64,000 bases of DNA from Branchiostoma floridae (Eukaryota; Chordata; Leptocardii; Amphioxiformes; Branchiostomatidae), in assembly GCF_000003815.2 (NCBI RefSeq), contig NC_049997.1:1413376-1477375 (forward strand). The letters are read 5' to 3'. The position numbers and the translations under genes are program-made. The notes under the pieces were generated by a model. It did no database searches, had not been told where the DNA came from, and saw only the letters and a program-made list of their open reading frames with translations. This document shows, piece after piece, positions 24,479 to 35,940 of this stretch (positions are counted from its first letter, which is position 1; each line of letters opens with the position of its first letter).

Positions 24479-24479
24479 A

Positions 24480-26299
24480 CCTCTGTTTTTCCAACGCCTA
24501 CCCACATTCCAAATATGCAGCATTGCAGATCTATTCACAACTTCTCCGCTTATTCTGTCTACACACAAACAAACAAACTAAAAACAAGGAACTAAGCAAA
24601 CGACAGTAACGAAATCTATTGAAAAAACTTAAAGCGGACACTATGTTGTGAGTCACATGTTTGTTTAATAATATTACCATCTGTGTAATTGCTCAGAGCA
24701 CATTGCACCTTTACACAATAAGAATAAATACATGTTGCACTGTTAGTACTTGAACATAATTTTACAATGTATCAGGGGTAACTGCTCCTTACCATGAAAT
24801 AAAAAGAATGAAGATTATCCTGCACAATATGAAAACTAAAGGAAATATAGTATCTGCTAATAGATTAATTTGTCATGTTTCATAAAGTCCTTATCCTCAG
24901 TTTAAAGGGTCAAACTATTCCCTTAAAGTCTAACTCTAAATTGCCACTATGGTCAACTGCGTTATGAAAGGAATAAAACAAGTTTACAAGTAGTAGTTCA
25001 TAATGTTGTATACATGAATACAGTTTGTGCTACACTTTACTACATAAAAATGGTCTTGTTATCATCTGAATGATTTTATACATATCTTTCTTTTGCATGG
25101 GTTATGTGGCTGTAATAATAATGGCTATTTGGCATCATTTTAACATAATATTGCAATAACATTTGCACAGTCTTTGCTAACCACCACTTTATAGGCAATA
25201 TACACGTCATGCATGGATGATGTCTGTGACAAATGTGACCACCACAGAACTTTGCCCACAGAACTTATGGAACAGTCTACGCATCCTACATCAGTACATG
25301 TACCATTTTTGACTTAGAAGAAGGTTGTGGTAAAGAACCTGCCTTTAATTTTGAATCACTTGTGCAGCCTGTTTATAAAAATAACATGATTTCCTTGGCC
25401 ATAAATCTTACCAAAGACAAAAAATCTAAATATGCAACTTATATACGGACTTGAATATATGCAAACATGCCAACAGGCCCTTAGTATATAGAATTAGTGA
25501 TTGCAATTTTTCTAACATGTGCTCTAACAATAAGTCAATATAGTGTATGACAGTGACATTGCATTCTCTTGTAACTAACCCCTTATATGCACAATGAGTA
25601 GATTTTACTAAACTTTATAAAGCACAGTGTAGAATAAAAAATAATATACCTGTGCAGAACGACTGAACAAGCAAGTAATAAATATGGTAAGTCTTCAGAC
25701 TTTAGACTCAATTAAAGTGCTTATGTCATCACAAGTCAACATTTCATGATTACATTTAGCAATAGCAGTGTTATTCAATAAACAAAGATGCATGCACAAA
25801 ATATACACCCTTTTGGTGTCATTCAACATCGAATCTTATAAGCCATACCGGGGGGTACCTCCAGTTCTTGATTCCTGACACCAGGTAATTAAGTTCATAT
25901 CCGTCCGTGATGTCATAAACAGGGCAGCCATTTTGGAACCTGGAATTGTGACTTGGAATTGTGACTTTAAACCAGAAAAGCAAACACTAGAAAAGTTGCA
26001 ATTGTAATTGTGTATTCTATGATGATCATGCATTGCTTCTCAAAAGAATGTCTTCACAAGTCACAGTACCAGGTTGCCATTTTCACTATGATGTCAAGGG
26101 CAAAAAATAGCTTGACTACCTGACGGTAGAAATCAACAACTACAAGAATGGTTTGTAAGATTCTATCTGTATGTCCAATCAAAAAGCGCATGATTTGTAC
26201 AAAATTTTTTTCATTGAATAACACTTATGATGGTTGCTTATAATCAGAATTGTTGTATTTCACAAATTTTCAGTGTCATCGGTGACATACATGAGCACT
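24480..26299. other. Non-coding stretch downstream of TMEM241
   Basis: AT-rich, no supported exon. It probably includes the TMEM241 3' UTR. The segment at about 26130-26295 is loosely similar to 48340-48500 (ATGATGGTTGCTT.TAATC followed by GACATACATGAGCAC-like text), a dispersed sequence rather than a second gene copy. Confidence 0.5.
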
Positions 26300-27250
26300 T
26301 TAAGTTTCAGCACTTATTTCTATGGAATGACTACTGAGACTGGTCCTTTCCTCATACTTCAAGTCTAATGTAGCACTGAAGTCCTTCAGGTCTATCTTCT
26401 GTAACACTTCCCCTGTAATCCCCATCAGAATACACAGGAACGCTGCTGTGGTCAGGGTTACATGGAACACCATCAGAGACATGAGGACCGTTAAGGTCTT
26501 CACAGTACAGGAGATGTGATCAGGAAACTTGGTTCCTTCTTGGACCAGGATGCCTGTGATACCAACACTGGCTGCCAGGGGGCCGCTGGCTAGGAATGCT
26601 ATGTGGAAATGTGAGTGAGTGAGGAGGGGGAACTCCCAGGCATCCTGCACATGCCCCAGTAGGAAGGACCCTGGAGCCAGGAGTATGACACTTACAATGG
26701 AGTTACACCACAGCTTCTCCATACTGCTCAGCTCTGTGGACTTCAGCTCTGCATACAGTTTATACCCTGCTAGGAAAACCATGTGGGACACCAGCCAGAA
26801 GTACCCATCCCTGTCATACTGTGGGTCTACATACCACAGTGCCACTGCAGATAGTACCGTTAGGAATGATCCGAGAAGTTTCTGCGTGCTGGGGAGTGTT
26901 CTTCGAACAATCCAACGAACTATCTCTATGAAAGATTCCACAGAATTCCGTATCAGTAAAAACATTGGGATTGGAATGTGAGACAGGGCGCGAGATCCTG
27001 CATAGATGATCCCAATGAAGGACAGAGAAGCGGGCATCCACCCAATCACGCCCCCTGGTGTGAGTCGACTGATGTGCAGGTGACCCGAGTAGTGTGCAGC
27101 AAAGATTGTTGTTGCTGCAGTGAAGGTTTGCCAGCCTTGGAAGAGGGTGGGGAGGGTGAACTGGAGCACAGACAGGACATACTTGTTACACAGGATGGCA
27201 GTAATGTAGGAGGCAGAGAAGATGTAGATGATGAGAGTAGTCTTCCACAT
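26300..27250 (-). CDS. TMEM241: TMEM241, nucleotide-sugar transporter-like membrane protein
   Basis: A single uninterrupted 316-codon frame. The N-terminal part contains NKYVLSVLQFTLPTLFQGWQ and IIYAGSRALSHIPIPMFLLI, hallmarks of TMEM241, a VRG4/SLC35-like drug/metabolite-transporter family protein; human TMEM241 has about 296 residues and has been reported as a Golgi UDP-GlcNAc carrier (from memory). Hydrophobic segments are visible along the whole length (about residues 5-25, 33-52, 68-85, 93-110, 126-143, 150-170, 183-200, 215-235, 248-285), in line with a ten-helix transporter. Later blocks YFWLVSHMVFLAGYKLYAEL and TTAAFLCILMGITGEVLQKI also fit. The C-terminal tail is polar and serine-rich. 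The vertebrate gene has many introns, so an intronless frame is unusual. CCACTACAG/GTGAGG, 34 nt before the ATG, could be an acceptor (or donor) of a 5' UTR intron. Confidence 0.9.
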   Translation of the reverse strand: MWKTTLIIYIFSASYITAILCNKYVLSVLQFTLPTLFQGWQTFTAATTIFAAHYSGHLHISRLTPGGVIGWMPASLSFIGIIYAGSRALSHIPIPMFLLIRNSVESFIEIVRWIVRRTLPSTQKLLGSFLTVLSAVALWYVDPQYDRDGYFWLVSHMVFLAGYKLYAELKSTELSSMEKLWCNSIVSVILLAPGSFLLGHVQDAWEFPLLTHSHFHIAFLASGPLAASVGITGILVQEGTKFPDHISCTVKTLTVLMSLMVFHVTLTTAAFLCILMGITGEVLQKIDLKDFSATLDLKYEERTSLSSHSIEISAET

Positions 27251-28057
27251 GGCGACTTCAGTACAGGTCTCTCCTCACCTGTAGTGGTACATACTTGGTG
27301 TTAATGTCCTTCCTATTTCTACATGTTTCCCTGTCATGTGTATGTTTTCAGTAAATGTGCAGAATCATTAAAGTATGACGTGGAAGTAGATGAAGTCTTT
27401 TGTCAACAGAATGGACCGGTCACGCACGCACACACACACACACACATACAAACACTAACTAAAAGAATAAACATAACACTACTGTCAGGGGATAGACCAA
27501 CAATGTCATCATGAGACTTAATCTATCAAAACTCTAAATCTACACAGAGCAGGATTTCACCCTGCTAACCCTGGGTCTCCTGACCCTCCTCTCCAGTCAT
27601 GTGCTGTCAGTCTCGGGCATGTCTAAAGATATTGCAGTGACTCCATCACAACTACCATACACTCAATATGATTTATGAAACAAAAATAAAACCTTTTTGT
27701 GTGAAATGTTTAAGATACACATATGACCTTCTGTATGTCAAATTCAAACCCTTAGTTTAAACAAACAATAACAGTAGATTGACATTCATTGCAATATTAC
27801 AGTTATAAACAATGCAATATAAACACTGCACTGAATTTTAAACTGTCCAAAATGATATGTATGATGTGATAATCATTGATAATAATTTATATGATGTAAT
27901 CAATATCATAATATCAAATAAAATGATTGACACATCTATGTCTACCAACAGCATCCTTCATAACAACCCTTGCTTGTTTGCTGAAGGTATGTGTTCATGA
28001 AACTCTAGCTGCAAAATAGGTACTGTATGACCAAACAGTTGTCTTCTGTCCAATTAT
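27251..28057. other. Upstream region of TMEM241, non-coding
   Basis: Contains a short (CA)n at 27425-27447 and AT-rich text. No exon supported. Confidence 0.5.
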
Positions 28058-28240
28058 GAGCGATCGCTGTTGTTGTTTATATCCGAGGTATTGGACGGTT
28101 GTTGCCTACCAGGTAGATTGGATCAAAAATTTATATTCAAATTAGCGGCTCAAATTACTAGTTAATGTGTAAATCAATATTTTGCCAAACACCTGCTTTT
28201 TGCCTACCACTGCGTCACCATGACATCATCGCGATCGCTC
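28058..28240. mobile_element. MITE with GAGCGATCGC ends, copy 2
   Basis: Second copy of the element at 18767-18960, with perfect 10-bp inverted ends GAGCGATCGC / GCGATCGCTC and a 10-bp deletion relative to copy 1. Confidence 0.8.
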
Positions 28241-28358
28241 GTATGCACGCTGAGCTGGAATTTCAGTTACCCAGTTCTAGCTTTTAAAATTCCATTAGGG
28301 GTCAGACCCCCATACATACCCTTGGGGCCCCAAATGGTTACTAGTAGCCTGCCCCACC

Positions 28359-28454
28359 TAATCTCCAAGCAGATTCCTGGTGGCATAAGATAGTATCAAA
28401 GCTGGCCAAGGAGTATAGCAAACCAGAGGAAGTCAGGAATCTGTTTGGAGATTA
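28359..28454. mobile_element. MITE with TCTCCAAGCAGATT ends, short copy 2
   Basis: A 96-bp foldback element TAATCTCCAAGCAGATTCC ... GGAATCTGTTTGGAGATTA. The flanking TA on both sides fits a TA target duplication. Confidence 0.75.
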
Positions 28455-28574
28455 TGCCCAGCCTGCAGGCTTTTCGGTAAACCTGTCCCAGAAAACCTGG
28501 TAACGTTAAGTGCTCGGACAAGTTCAGCCTGACTAAAATCGCACCCCTATTGGCCGGCCCTACGTACGATTGCC

Positions 28575-28908
28575 CAGGGTTGGACAAGTTTTCTAAAATT
28601 CACTTGTCCTGTCGGGCAAGTACATGAAAAATTTACTTGTCCGAACCAATTTTTCACTTGCCCAAAATTCAAATGTCACTGTTACAACTAATACCAGTAT
28701 ATGCATTTTCACTCCCAGCAATGGAATTCTCTGTTGACCATTGCTTGATGTCATGACAGTAAAAAGAAACAAGTTATTATCAAAATTGCACTCAATCAAT
28801 GGAAAAATCTTACTTGGCCAATCGGGCAAGTGTTGTAGGTCATGCACTTGCCCGAACAGCACTTTCACTTGCCCGGGACAATAGGGCTAGTGGACTTGTC
28901 CAACCCTG
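28575..28908. mobile_element. MITE with CAGGGTTGGACAAGT ends
   Basis: 334 bp with inverted ends CAGGGTTGGACAAGT / ACTTGTCCAACCCTG, flanked by the 5-bp direct repeat TTGCC. The interior repeats CACTTGCCC / GGGCAAGT words. A solitary right end (AGTGGACTTGTTCAGCCCTGG) lies at 63653-63672. Confidence 0.85.
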
Positions 28909-29279
28909 TTGCCGCCGCCCTAGGAGGGGGTAATTAACTCCAGCCAGCGAGAGTTTGATAAACACAGGCTAGGACAAATTCAGCCCTGGAAATTCAGTGC
29001 TGACAATGAGTTCAGCAGTCAGAGACAAGGCCATTCTGAACTGGAACACCAGTGTGGAACTTTTGACAGCACCGGGCACGCTGAATTTTCGACAGTTGAT
29101 TCAGCATGAGAATGTAATAAGCCCTTTCACAGAGATCAGAACACTTGTGACAACAGGAATTCTAGGAAATGTCAAATGTAAAGTCCCCCCCAAAAACTCC
29201 TTGTTTCCACCATTGTTTTCATTTGCATGGCAATGTCCACATGGGTCTTGTTGACTTTTTCAGGACCTTTACTTCTGGA
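28909..29279. other. Non-coding stretch
   Basis: A plus-strand open frame at 28997-29254 has no recognisable similarity and no clear splice or start context. Confidence 0.4.
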
Positions 29280-29690
29280 ATGAATGAAATTATGAATGAA
29301 TGAATGAATGAATGAATTTATGAATGAATGAATGAAGGAATGAATGAACGAAAGAACGGATAGATGAATGAATGAATGAATGAATGAACGAAAGGACAGA
29401 TGGATGGATGGATGAATGAAATGAATGGATGGATAGATGGATGAATGAATGAACTTTATTGCTCGACAATTTGTACATGATACAACGTATGGCAACGGCT
29501 ACTACACTACATACAGATACATCAAACTACATGTACATACAGATACAGTGCAACAAATCAGTTCAATTCAGTTCATCCTCATAATCATATGAGGTGCCAT
29601 TAAGCGTCTAACCATGCATCTCTATCTAGCATGGCGGCTAGCAGGTTGTGGTCCTTTAAACCGACCTCCTCCAACAAATACCTGCATTAA
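29280..29690 (-). mobile_element. LINE 3' end with (ATTC)n tail
   Basis: On the minus strand a short coding remnant (LLEEVGLKDHNLLAAMLDRE, like the extreme C-terminus of a non-LTR polymerase ORF) precedes about 200 bp of UTR and GTCGAGCAATAAAGTTC, then a long ATTC-type repeat. So the TGAA microsatellite at 29283-29456 is the element's tail. Confidence 0.6.
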
Positions 29691-30561
29691 TTACATTACA
29701 TAACATCATAAGAAAACTCTCATAAGGAAAGTGCCAAGAATTCGACAAAACGAAAGACGAAGAAGACAGTCACAGCCATAATTTGTTTTCCTTGGATTGA
29801 CAGTGAAGACTATAAAATCTGTTCACACAAGCATGGCCATCTACCATGCATGTGCAGATCAGCATAATTTTGGTTATTCTGACAAGAAGCTTCAAATACC
29901 TCAGATAAATACACAGCACCGACATCGCAGCCCCCCTCCCCACGCCACATGTGGCACTTTCAGGTCAGGGCATTTCTATTCTCGTCTCCAGGGCTTCTCC
30001 TGCAGCAATTTTATCTAAACCAGACGTTACTCTCAAAAAGACACATTCAGCTGTTTTCTAACAATATCAAAAAATACCACCTAAAATTTATAGGCTTAAC
30101 ATTCCATGGTTTGTCTATAATCTTTAAGAAGAGCACGTTATTCTGGGAGTGAGAATAATAAAAGGTCAACACCGACCAATCACCGAACAGAAAAAGGTTA
30201 ATAACCTCAGGTAACCTCTGACCTCCCTTTCTGTTAAGCTGTCCTGTTGTCACTTTTTTGCAAGTCACCAGAGAAAACACGTTGTGCGTCTTCACCCCTG
30301 ACTGTCTTGCGAGGCCTCTTGAGTTCAGTTTCAACGTTTGCATCCTTCTTGTGCCGAGAGAACGATTTTACAAGGTTAGGCTTAACCCTTACTCTCCCAC
30401 CTGATGGAAGAATTTGAGATTGAAAGCTTGTGCATTTCTGAAAGGATCGGGGTAGAATAGTTTCGGCATTCGAGTGCGTGTTGGGCGTGCACGTTTATAC
30501 ATTTATACCTTTATACCACATCCAGGATAGAAGGCTTCGTTTGTTTGTAAAAAAAAAAATA

Positions 30562-30746
30562 TTAGTCTCCAAGCAGAGCCTACGGTGCCTAAAGAGATAA
30601 TTTCAAAGCTGGCAAAGGAGTATAGCCGGCCAAAGGGAGATAGCCGGCCATAGAGAGTCGAACGGGCACCGCTATACCTGGTGCCGCTGTACTGCTTTGA
30701 TACTAAAATTTTCTAAGTCACCGTAGGGTCTGCTTAATTGGAGACA
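30562..30746. mobile_element. MITE with TCTCCAAGCAGAGCC ends, copy 3
   Basis: About 180 bp, AGTCTCCAAGCAGAGCCTACGG and its imperfect complement CCGTAGGGTCTGCTTAATTGGAGAC. The inner arm AAAGCTGG.AAAGGAGTATAGCC matches the copy at 24211. Confidence 0.75.
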
Positions 30747-31690
30747 AGTTTGTAATGCAGTCAGCGGCTAAAGGCAACTGCAGAACGCCTTATGTGAATA
30801 GCAAATCATAGTTATTTAGGCTAGATCATATGGGAGGCGAGACTGCCATAGATTGGCTGTGGCTGGTTAGGTAACGTAAGCTACAGGTCAGACATCGAAG
30901 TTAGGGCTGCCCATTGACAAGCATGTTGAAATACACTGAATGAAGGCTTCAAAAAAGTACTAACCCATAGTTCAATCTTTAAAATTCTTCTCCACCAGAA
31001 AGTCACTTGGGTCTAGTTTATAAGCATTCAAAGAAAACAGAGGGTTGTTTGGCTCATTCTCGGAGAAAAGCTCGCTCTATGAAAGAAACCTCACCTTTGA
31101 CCCATTTTCCCTCCTGATACAACCAGTAGCACCCTATAACTAAAACCTGTCCTTACACCAGCTGAACTGCTGAACTGAACAAATTTTGACCCAAACAGGA
31201 AAGCTTAGACCCTACCTGTCTCTTCTAACTCAAAAAGTCTCCAGATTGGGCAAAAATTTTCAAGGAAAAGAAGGATTTTCAAGGATTTTAAGTCACACCC
31301 AAATCGTCTTCCCATTTTTTGCCCTCTACCGCGCAACGCAACTCTGACGTCAGCCCTACATGTATTAGTACCCACTGGTTGTGTAACAAGAATTCTCCTT
31401 CATCCTGGTTTATATAGGTAAGCCTTGGGGCTCAATGAGAGTACCCCTGCTTACCTGGCCTGATTGGTTAATGAGATAAACCATTGTTCTCTGAGTTGAA
31501 CAGGTGGCTGTATTTGAAAGAGAGAAAATTATACGTATTTAAGTCAGTTGGTGCCTGTTGGTCTGGACAGTGTTGGACCTCAGGTATGTGTACTTGTCAG
31601 TTTCTGTGTTAGATATATAATTGTATAGACCGCAGTGTAACATTTAGGTCCACCAAGTCTGTATTGTAACTAGACCTAACATGGGGTAAA
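30747..31690. other. Non-coding stretch, possible 5' exon donor
   Basis: GTATTTAAGTCAGTTGG at about 31534 and GGACCTCAG/GTATGTG at about 31579 look like an untranslated exon end, but no partner exon was found. Confidence 0.35.
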
Positions 31691-31872
31691 NNNNNNNNNN
31701 NNNNNNNNNNNNNNNNNNNNNNNNNNNNNNNNNNNNNNNNNNNNNNNNNNNNNNNNNNNNNNNNNNNNNNNNNNNNNNNNNNNNNNNNNNNNNNNNNNNN
31801 NNNNNNNNNNNNNNNNNNNNNNNNNNNNNNNNNNNNNNNNNNNNNNNNNNNNNNNNNNNNNNNNNNNNNNNN
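31691..31872. other. Assembly gap (N)
   Basis: 182 unspecified bases inside or beside a MITE. Confidence 1.
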
Positions 31873-32174
31873 AACAAATTTTTGGGTGCACCTCATAAAA
31901 CAAACAAGAATGTCAGAAAAACATAATTTTGATGAACCGAAATTTCAATCTCAAATTCTGAAACAAGTACAAATGTACTATGCAGACATTCTATTATCTT
32001 TCTAACACTTAGATGTCAAGAATGTGGTGTATACTAGTATATGTTGATATCTTTATATTCATAAACCTACGAAAGTATTTGGTTGCACCAGGTGCACCCA
32101 CAGAAAGTAATTGGGTGCACAGCTCCAATTATGGATGCACTAGGGTGCACATGCACCCAGTATTTCAAGCCCTG
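31873..32174. mobile_element. CAGGG-family MITE relative, left part lost in gap
   Basis: The right end GTATTTCAAGCCCTG matches the family at 16690; the interior uses GGGTGCAC words instead of ACCTGCA. A partial relative with the same GGGTGCA text starts at 53587. Confidence 0.65.
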
Positions 32175-33065
32175 ACTGGCAAATAGCAATTGAACTGGTT
32201 GGCTCTGAGTTTCTGATAAGCTAGTATAGAACCCCAACACCCAAATGTTACACACATGACGTTACATATTTTTTAAACCCCTCTTACACATTCAGGACTT
32301 TTCCCCCTAGACCTTTAAATACCCCAACCAAGGTTGACGGTTGGCAGAGAGCAGTCTGACCAGTTTTAGGCCATGCCTGTACCAGCCATAATTTCAGAAT
32401 CAGTAGAAACCAACTCCCAACCGTGCACGGAATGAACGAAGAACCTACTGCCGACCACTCCCAACCATCCTGACTTTTATCTGAAGACTCAGCTGCCTCC
32501 CTGACTGACCAGGAATGTCAATGGAAGCATTTGAGCAAAGATCAAATCATTTAATTAGCAGCCTCGAACTCTGACCTCATGTGGCTCAAGGTAGCAAACA
32601 CAATTTTTTTGCCTAGGGGATCTACACATCAAGGCAAGCTTGATAAAAGCTCCTTGATCAAGGACAACAAAGTGAGGAGGTTCCACACCTCAAAATATAA
32701 AGCAGGGTGGACAAGCAAGTTACAAGAATTTCATATGTTGGATTTCAGGGTTAAATACAAAATATCTGAAAATGAGCAGGGTTTTACGTGCTGATTCTTT
32801 TTTAGTTGACCCCCAGCGGAGGTCATGGTACTGCAGCCGACACACAGGCAGAAGCTGGTAACACTAGTATCAAGGCGAAATTTCATTCTGACCAAAGAAA
32901 TCCTAGTGTAAGTCCAACTTCTCAAAATTGATGTATTCCTTTACCATTCAGAACAGTTTCCACCTTGCTTTTGTGCACAGACGTATAACTACGATGCACC
33001 ACAACACTGATATTGGTCGATGGCTTGGAAGATTATTATATATATTTATAGCCATGGCTGTCGCC
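32175..33065. other. Non-coding stretch with a dispersed repeat
   Basis: CTCAAGGTAGCAAACACA at about 32585 through ACTGCAGCCGACACACAGGCAG at about 32830 has a diverged counterpart at about 47490-47745 (CTTCAAGGTAGCAGAACACA to AACTGCAGCCGACTCACAGG). No exon supported. Confidence 0.5.
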
Positions 33066-34075
33066 TGATGGGTTTGCGGAAAAGGCTGGGCTGTCTACCT
33101 GGGCTGTCTACCTGGGCTGTCTACCTGGGCTGGCTATCACGTCAGGCTACTTGGACCTACGAAAGCCCATTGGGACAAGAGCTGTTTTAGCAGTAGGGGT
33201 TGTTTGTGCTCAACGAATAAGCTGTGTCTGAAGGATCTGTGTGTTATTATGTCTATGAGCTGCATCTGAAGTGGCAGTGTGTGAAGGAGCTACAACTACA
33301 TATTTGAAAGAGCCGTGTACGTTACATAACCCAGAGCGGCGCGCGAATCAGTTGATATGCCACCGATCTTGTGTGCTTGGGAAGGGCTCTTAACACGACT
33401 TTCCTCCCTTCACTAGGGTAGAGAAAAGAGTACCTAGCTTCGGTAAGGGCCCTCCCTCAGATAGGGCAAAGAACCCACCACACTTACGAAAAAGACTAGG
33501 GGTCCTTCCTTCCCAGTGTAAGTGGTTCAAAACTGGGGTAATTGCTGTCGTATTGAGGTCACCTGAGTTAGCACCGAATGGCAGCTGTTCCAGACCCTTG
33601 CACTAAATAGCAACGCTTATTTGAAGCTCCTCACAATTCAATTGACGATCCTAATGTATGGCGCAGAAGCCTGGACCCTGACAGCCACTAAAGAACGGCT
33701 CCTGGACGCCTTTGACCAACTAGCCACAAGTCTTAAGACTAATCCAATCAGCCCGATAAGTCGTGTTAATAGCCCTTCCCAAGGGTACAAGATCGGTGGC
33801 ATATCAACTGATTTGAACCCAGAACCTCTGGGTTATGTAACACACACAATTGCTTCAAACAAAGCCCCTTCACACACCACTCCTTCAAACACAGCTCCTT
33901 CACATACAGCCCATGCACAGTTCCTTCACACATAGCTTCTTCATTGAGCACAAACAACCCCTACTGCTGAAACAGCTTTGTCCCAATTGGCTTTCGTAGG
34001 TCCAAGTAGCCTGACGTGATAGCCAGCCCAGGTAGACAGCCCAGGTAGACAGCCCAGCCTTTTCCCTAAACCCGT
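33066..34075. mobile_element. Foldback element with arms of about 320 bp
   Basis: The left arm (about 33066-33405) is the imperfect reverse complement of the right arm (about 33760-34075). Shared blocks include GGAAAAGGCTGGGCTGTC, GGACCTACGAAAGCC, and the region around ACCGATCTTGTG / TACAAGATCGGTGG. The outer part repeats CTGGGCTGTCTAC three times on the left and twice on the right. The centre (about 33630-33740) holds a LINE-like coding scrap. Confidence 0.85.
33621..33740 (+). pseudogene. Fragment of a non-LTR reverse transcriptase
   Basis: The frame reads ILMYGAEAWTLTATKERLLD AFDQ, which matches the LLYGAETWTLT...RRLDAF pattern near the C-terminus of LINE polymerases. It is about 40 codons long and sits between the two foldback arms, so it was captured by, or inserted into, that element. 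Confidence 0.7.
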
Positions 34076-34431
34076 CGCCTGTGAAGGCAATGAAGAATTC
34101 AAATAGTAGCCAAAAAATGTAACAATTCAGTTCCCAGGATAATTTTTCGGCAGGTGAAGCCAGCTATCCAGGCCCTCTGCCCGATCACGTCAGATTGCTG
34201 CTGTCATTGATCTTGAACAAGTCAAGGCTGTGTGAGGTGGTTTATGCCTGTTGCCAAATTCGGTAACAAATGTTACCACCATGAGTATGATGAATGCCAG
34301 GGTTATATTATCCTTGTAGTTGTACATGTACAAAATGTATAAGACTACAAATCGCTGTTTTTGTGACGCTTTAACAGGCTTTCTAAGAAACAAGAAAGGG
34401 TCATTGACTACCATTTGTATCCCATGATGCT

Positions 34432-34758
34432 CAGGGCTTGAAATACCACCTGCATATGCAGGTTAGTGCGGGTAAAATTGGAGCTGTGCGGGTATTTCTG
34501 ATGCCTACCTGCACCGGTACCTAACCTGCACTGGTCCATGTACTGGGTTTTATACATAAATGTATGATGTAGGTGTATTTGGACTGTTGCATTGATCCTT
34601 ACCACCTACATGTTTGTATATAGGTATAAAAGAATAAATAGCAATGGTTCCTGAACAATTTAATATGGTCCATACTTTCCAAATTCAGAGTTGTACAGCT
34701 AAGATTTGTTAGGTGCAGGTAATTTTTCGGGTTTGCAGAAGAAGTGTTTCGAGCCCTG
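34432..34758. mobile_element. MITE, CAGGG-ended family, copy 2 (inverted)
   Basis: 327 bp, CAGGGCTTGAAATACCACC ... GTGTTTCGAGCCCTG, with a perfect 5-bp direct repeat ATGCT on both sides. It lies in the opposite orientation to the copy at 16690. Confidence 0.85.
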
Positions 34759-35600
34759 ATGCTTAACACAATGTTTTACAGAGATAACTGTAACAAACAT
34801 TACCATTGTTCAATGCTTTCTAAGCTTTCTATCTGACCTGGCCTAAAAATGCTGCCCACGGTTTAAATGTCCCTAGGGACGTCCACTTGTATCTCAGCAG
34901 CTGGATATGGATTACTAGTATTTATACTGACCTGGTAGATTCAAATTACTGGGTCTGGTTAGTGTTTGTATGCTAGCATACAGAATCTGGGAATGGTAGT
35001 GCAGTGTAACTTTTACTAAATGGTAGCAGAATACCTGTACATGAGCAATGTGGTTGTAAGAGTTGTACTGCAAATTTGTGGTAAATCCTTACAACTATAG
35101 CTAGGATGTAGATCCTCATATACAATTGTAGCCATAGGCTATCACAGGCCTAGAAAAAAATGCTGTGTTTCCAGTTACCTGACCGACACTAGCATAAACT
35201 GCTGATGCTCCTTTTTTTTTGTTATTGACCGAAAGAAACACATTATTTCAATCAGTTGTCACTATTTCACCAAGCTTTTACCAACTAAGTGATCACCAAA
35301 AGACTATATTTCTACTAAAAGCACAAAACCCCACCATCATACAGAACGTGGGACAGTTCATTAACCACTGCCTTCAAAGAAGAAGTCAAATCCGACAATA
35401 GTATCCATAGTACCATGTAGTTGATTAGACACTAGTTTTATGTATTATTCTTAGTTCTTGAGACTGTATATGCAATTAGCTTAGTTCTTGAGACTGTATA
35501 TGCAATTAGCCCTCGGGCATGATTTTGCAAATAAAACACTTATTGACCGCTGGGAAGATATATATATAGAATACAACACGGTGTATTCTGTATCACCCAA
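34759..35600. other. Non-coding stretch with a 30-bp tandem duplication
   Basis: TTAGTTCTTGAGACTGTATA plus TGCAATTAGC is present twice in a row at about 35450-35509. No exon supported. Confidence 0.6.
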
Positions 35601-35940
35601 GGTGTCAGCCCGATCGTGGGTCGGATCGCACGACGGCCGAAGGCCGGGGGTGATCCGACCCGCGGGAGGGCTGAGACCAATACCCACCTGAGAAAACCCA
35701 TGTTTTGATGCGAAATGCGCCAGAAGTTGAACAAATTTGGTGCCCTCGAACAAAAAAGTGTTGCAACAGCAATGTTCCAATGTCCGAATCAGGTATTCGA
35801 ATTGCCAACCGTGCCGTATTCGGCCCGCTCGAAACAGGTCAATTTATTCGAATGGAGCCTGTGTGATACGCCTTTCGAACCGGTCTGATATGGAAGTTAC
35901 GGCCCGGTCAGAAACACCAAACGTTTTCGCGTCACAGGTA
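35600..35940 (+). promoter_or_regulatory. CpG-rich block, candidate GFUS promoter and 5' UTR exon
   Basis: A long imperfect hairpin spans about 35605-35675 (CAGCCC, TGGGTCGGATC, GGCC-GAA-GGCC, GATCCGACCC, GGGCTG). CpG density stays high to about 35930, where GCGTCACAG/GTATGA looks like a donor. GFUS coding begins 4 nt after an acceptor at 37756, so an upstream untranslated exon must exist; this is the best candidate seen. Inference only. Confidence 0.35.

Noticed and set aside
26619..27304. Plus-strand frames of 108-120 codons opposite TMEM241
   Set aside because: Antisense shadows of the TMEM241 coding sequence.
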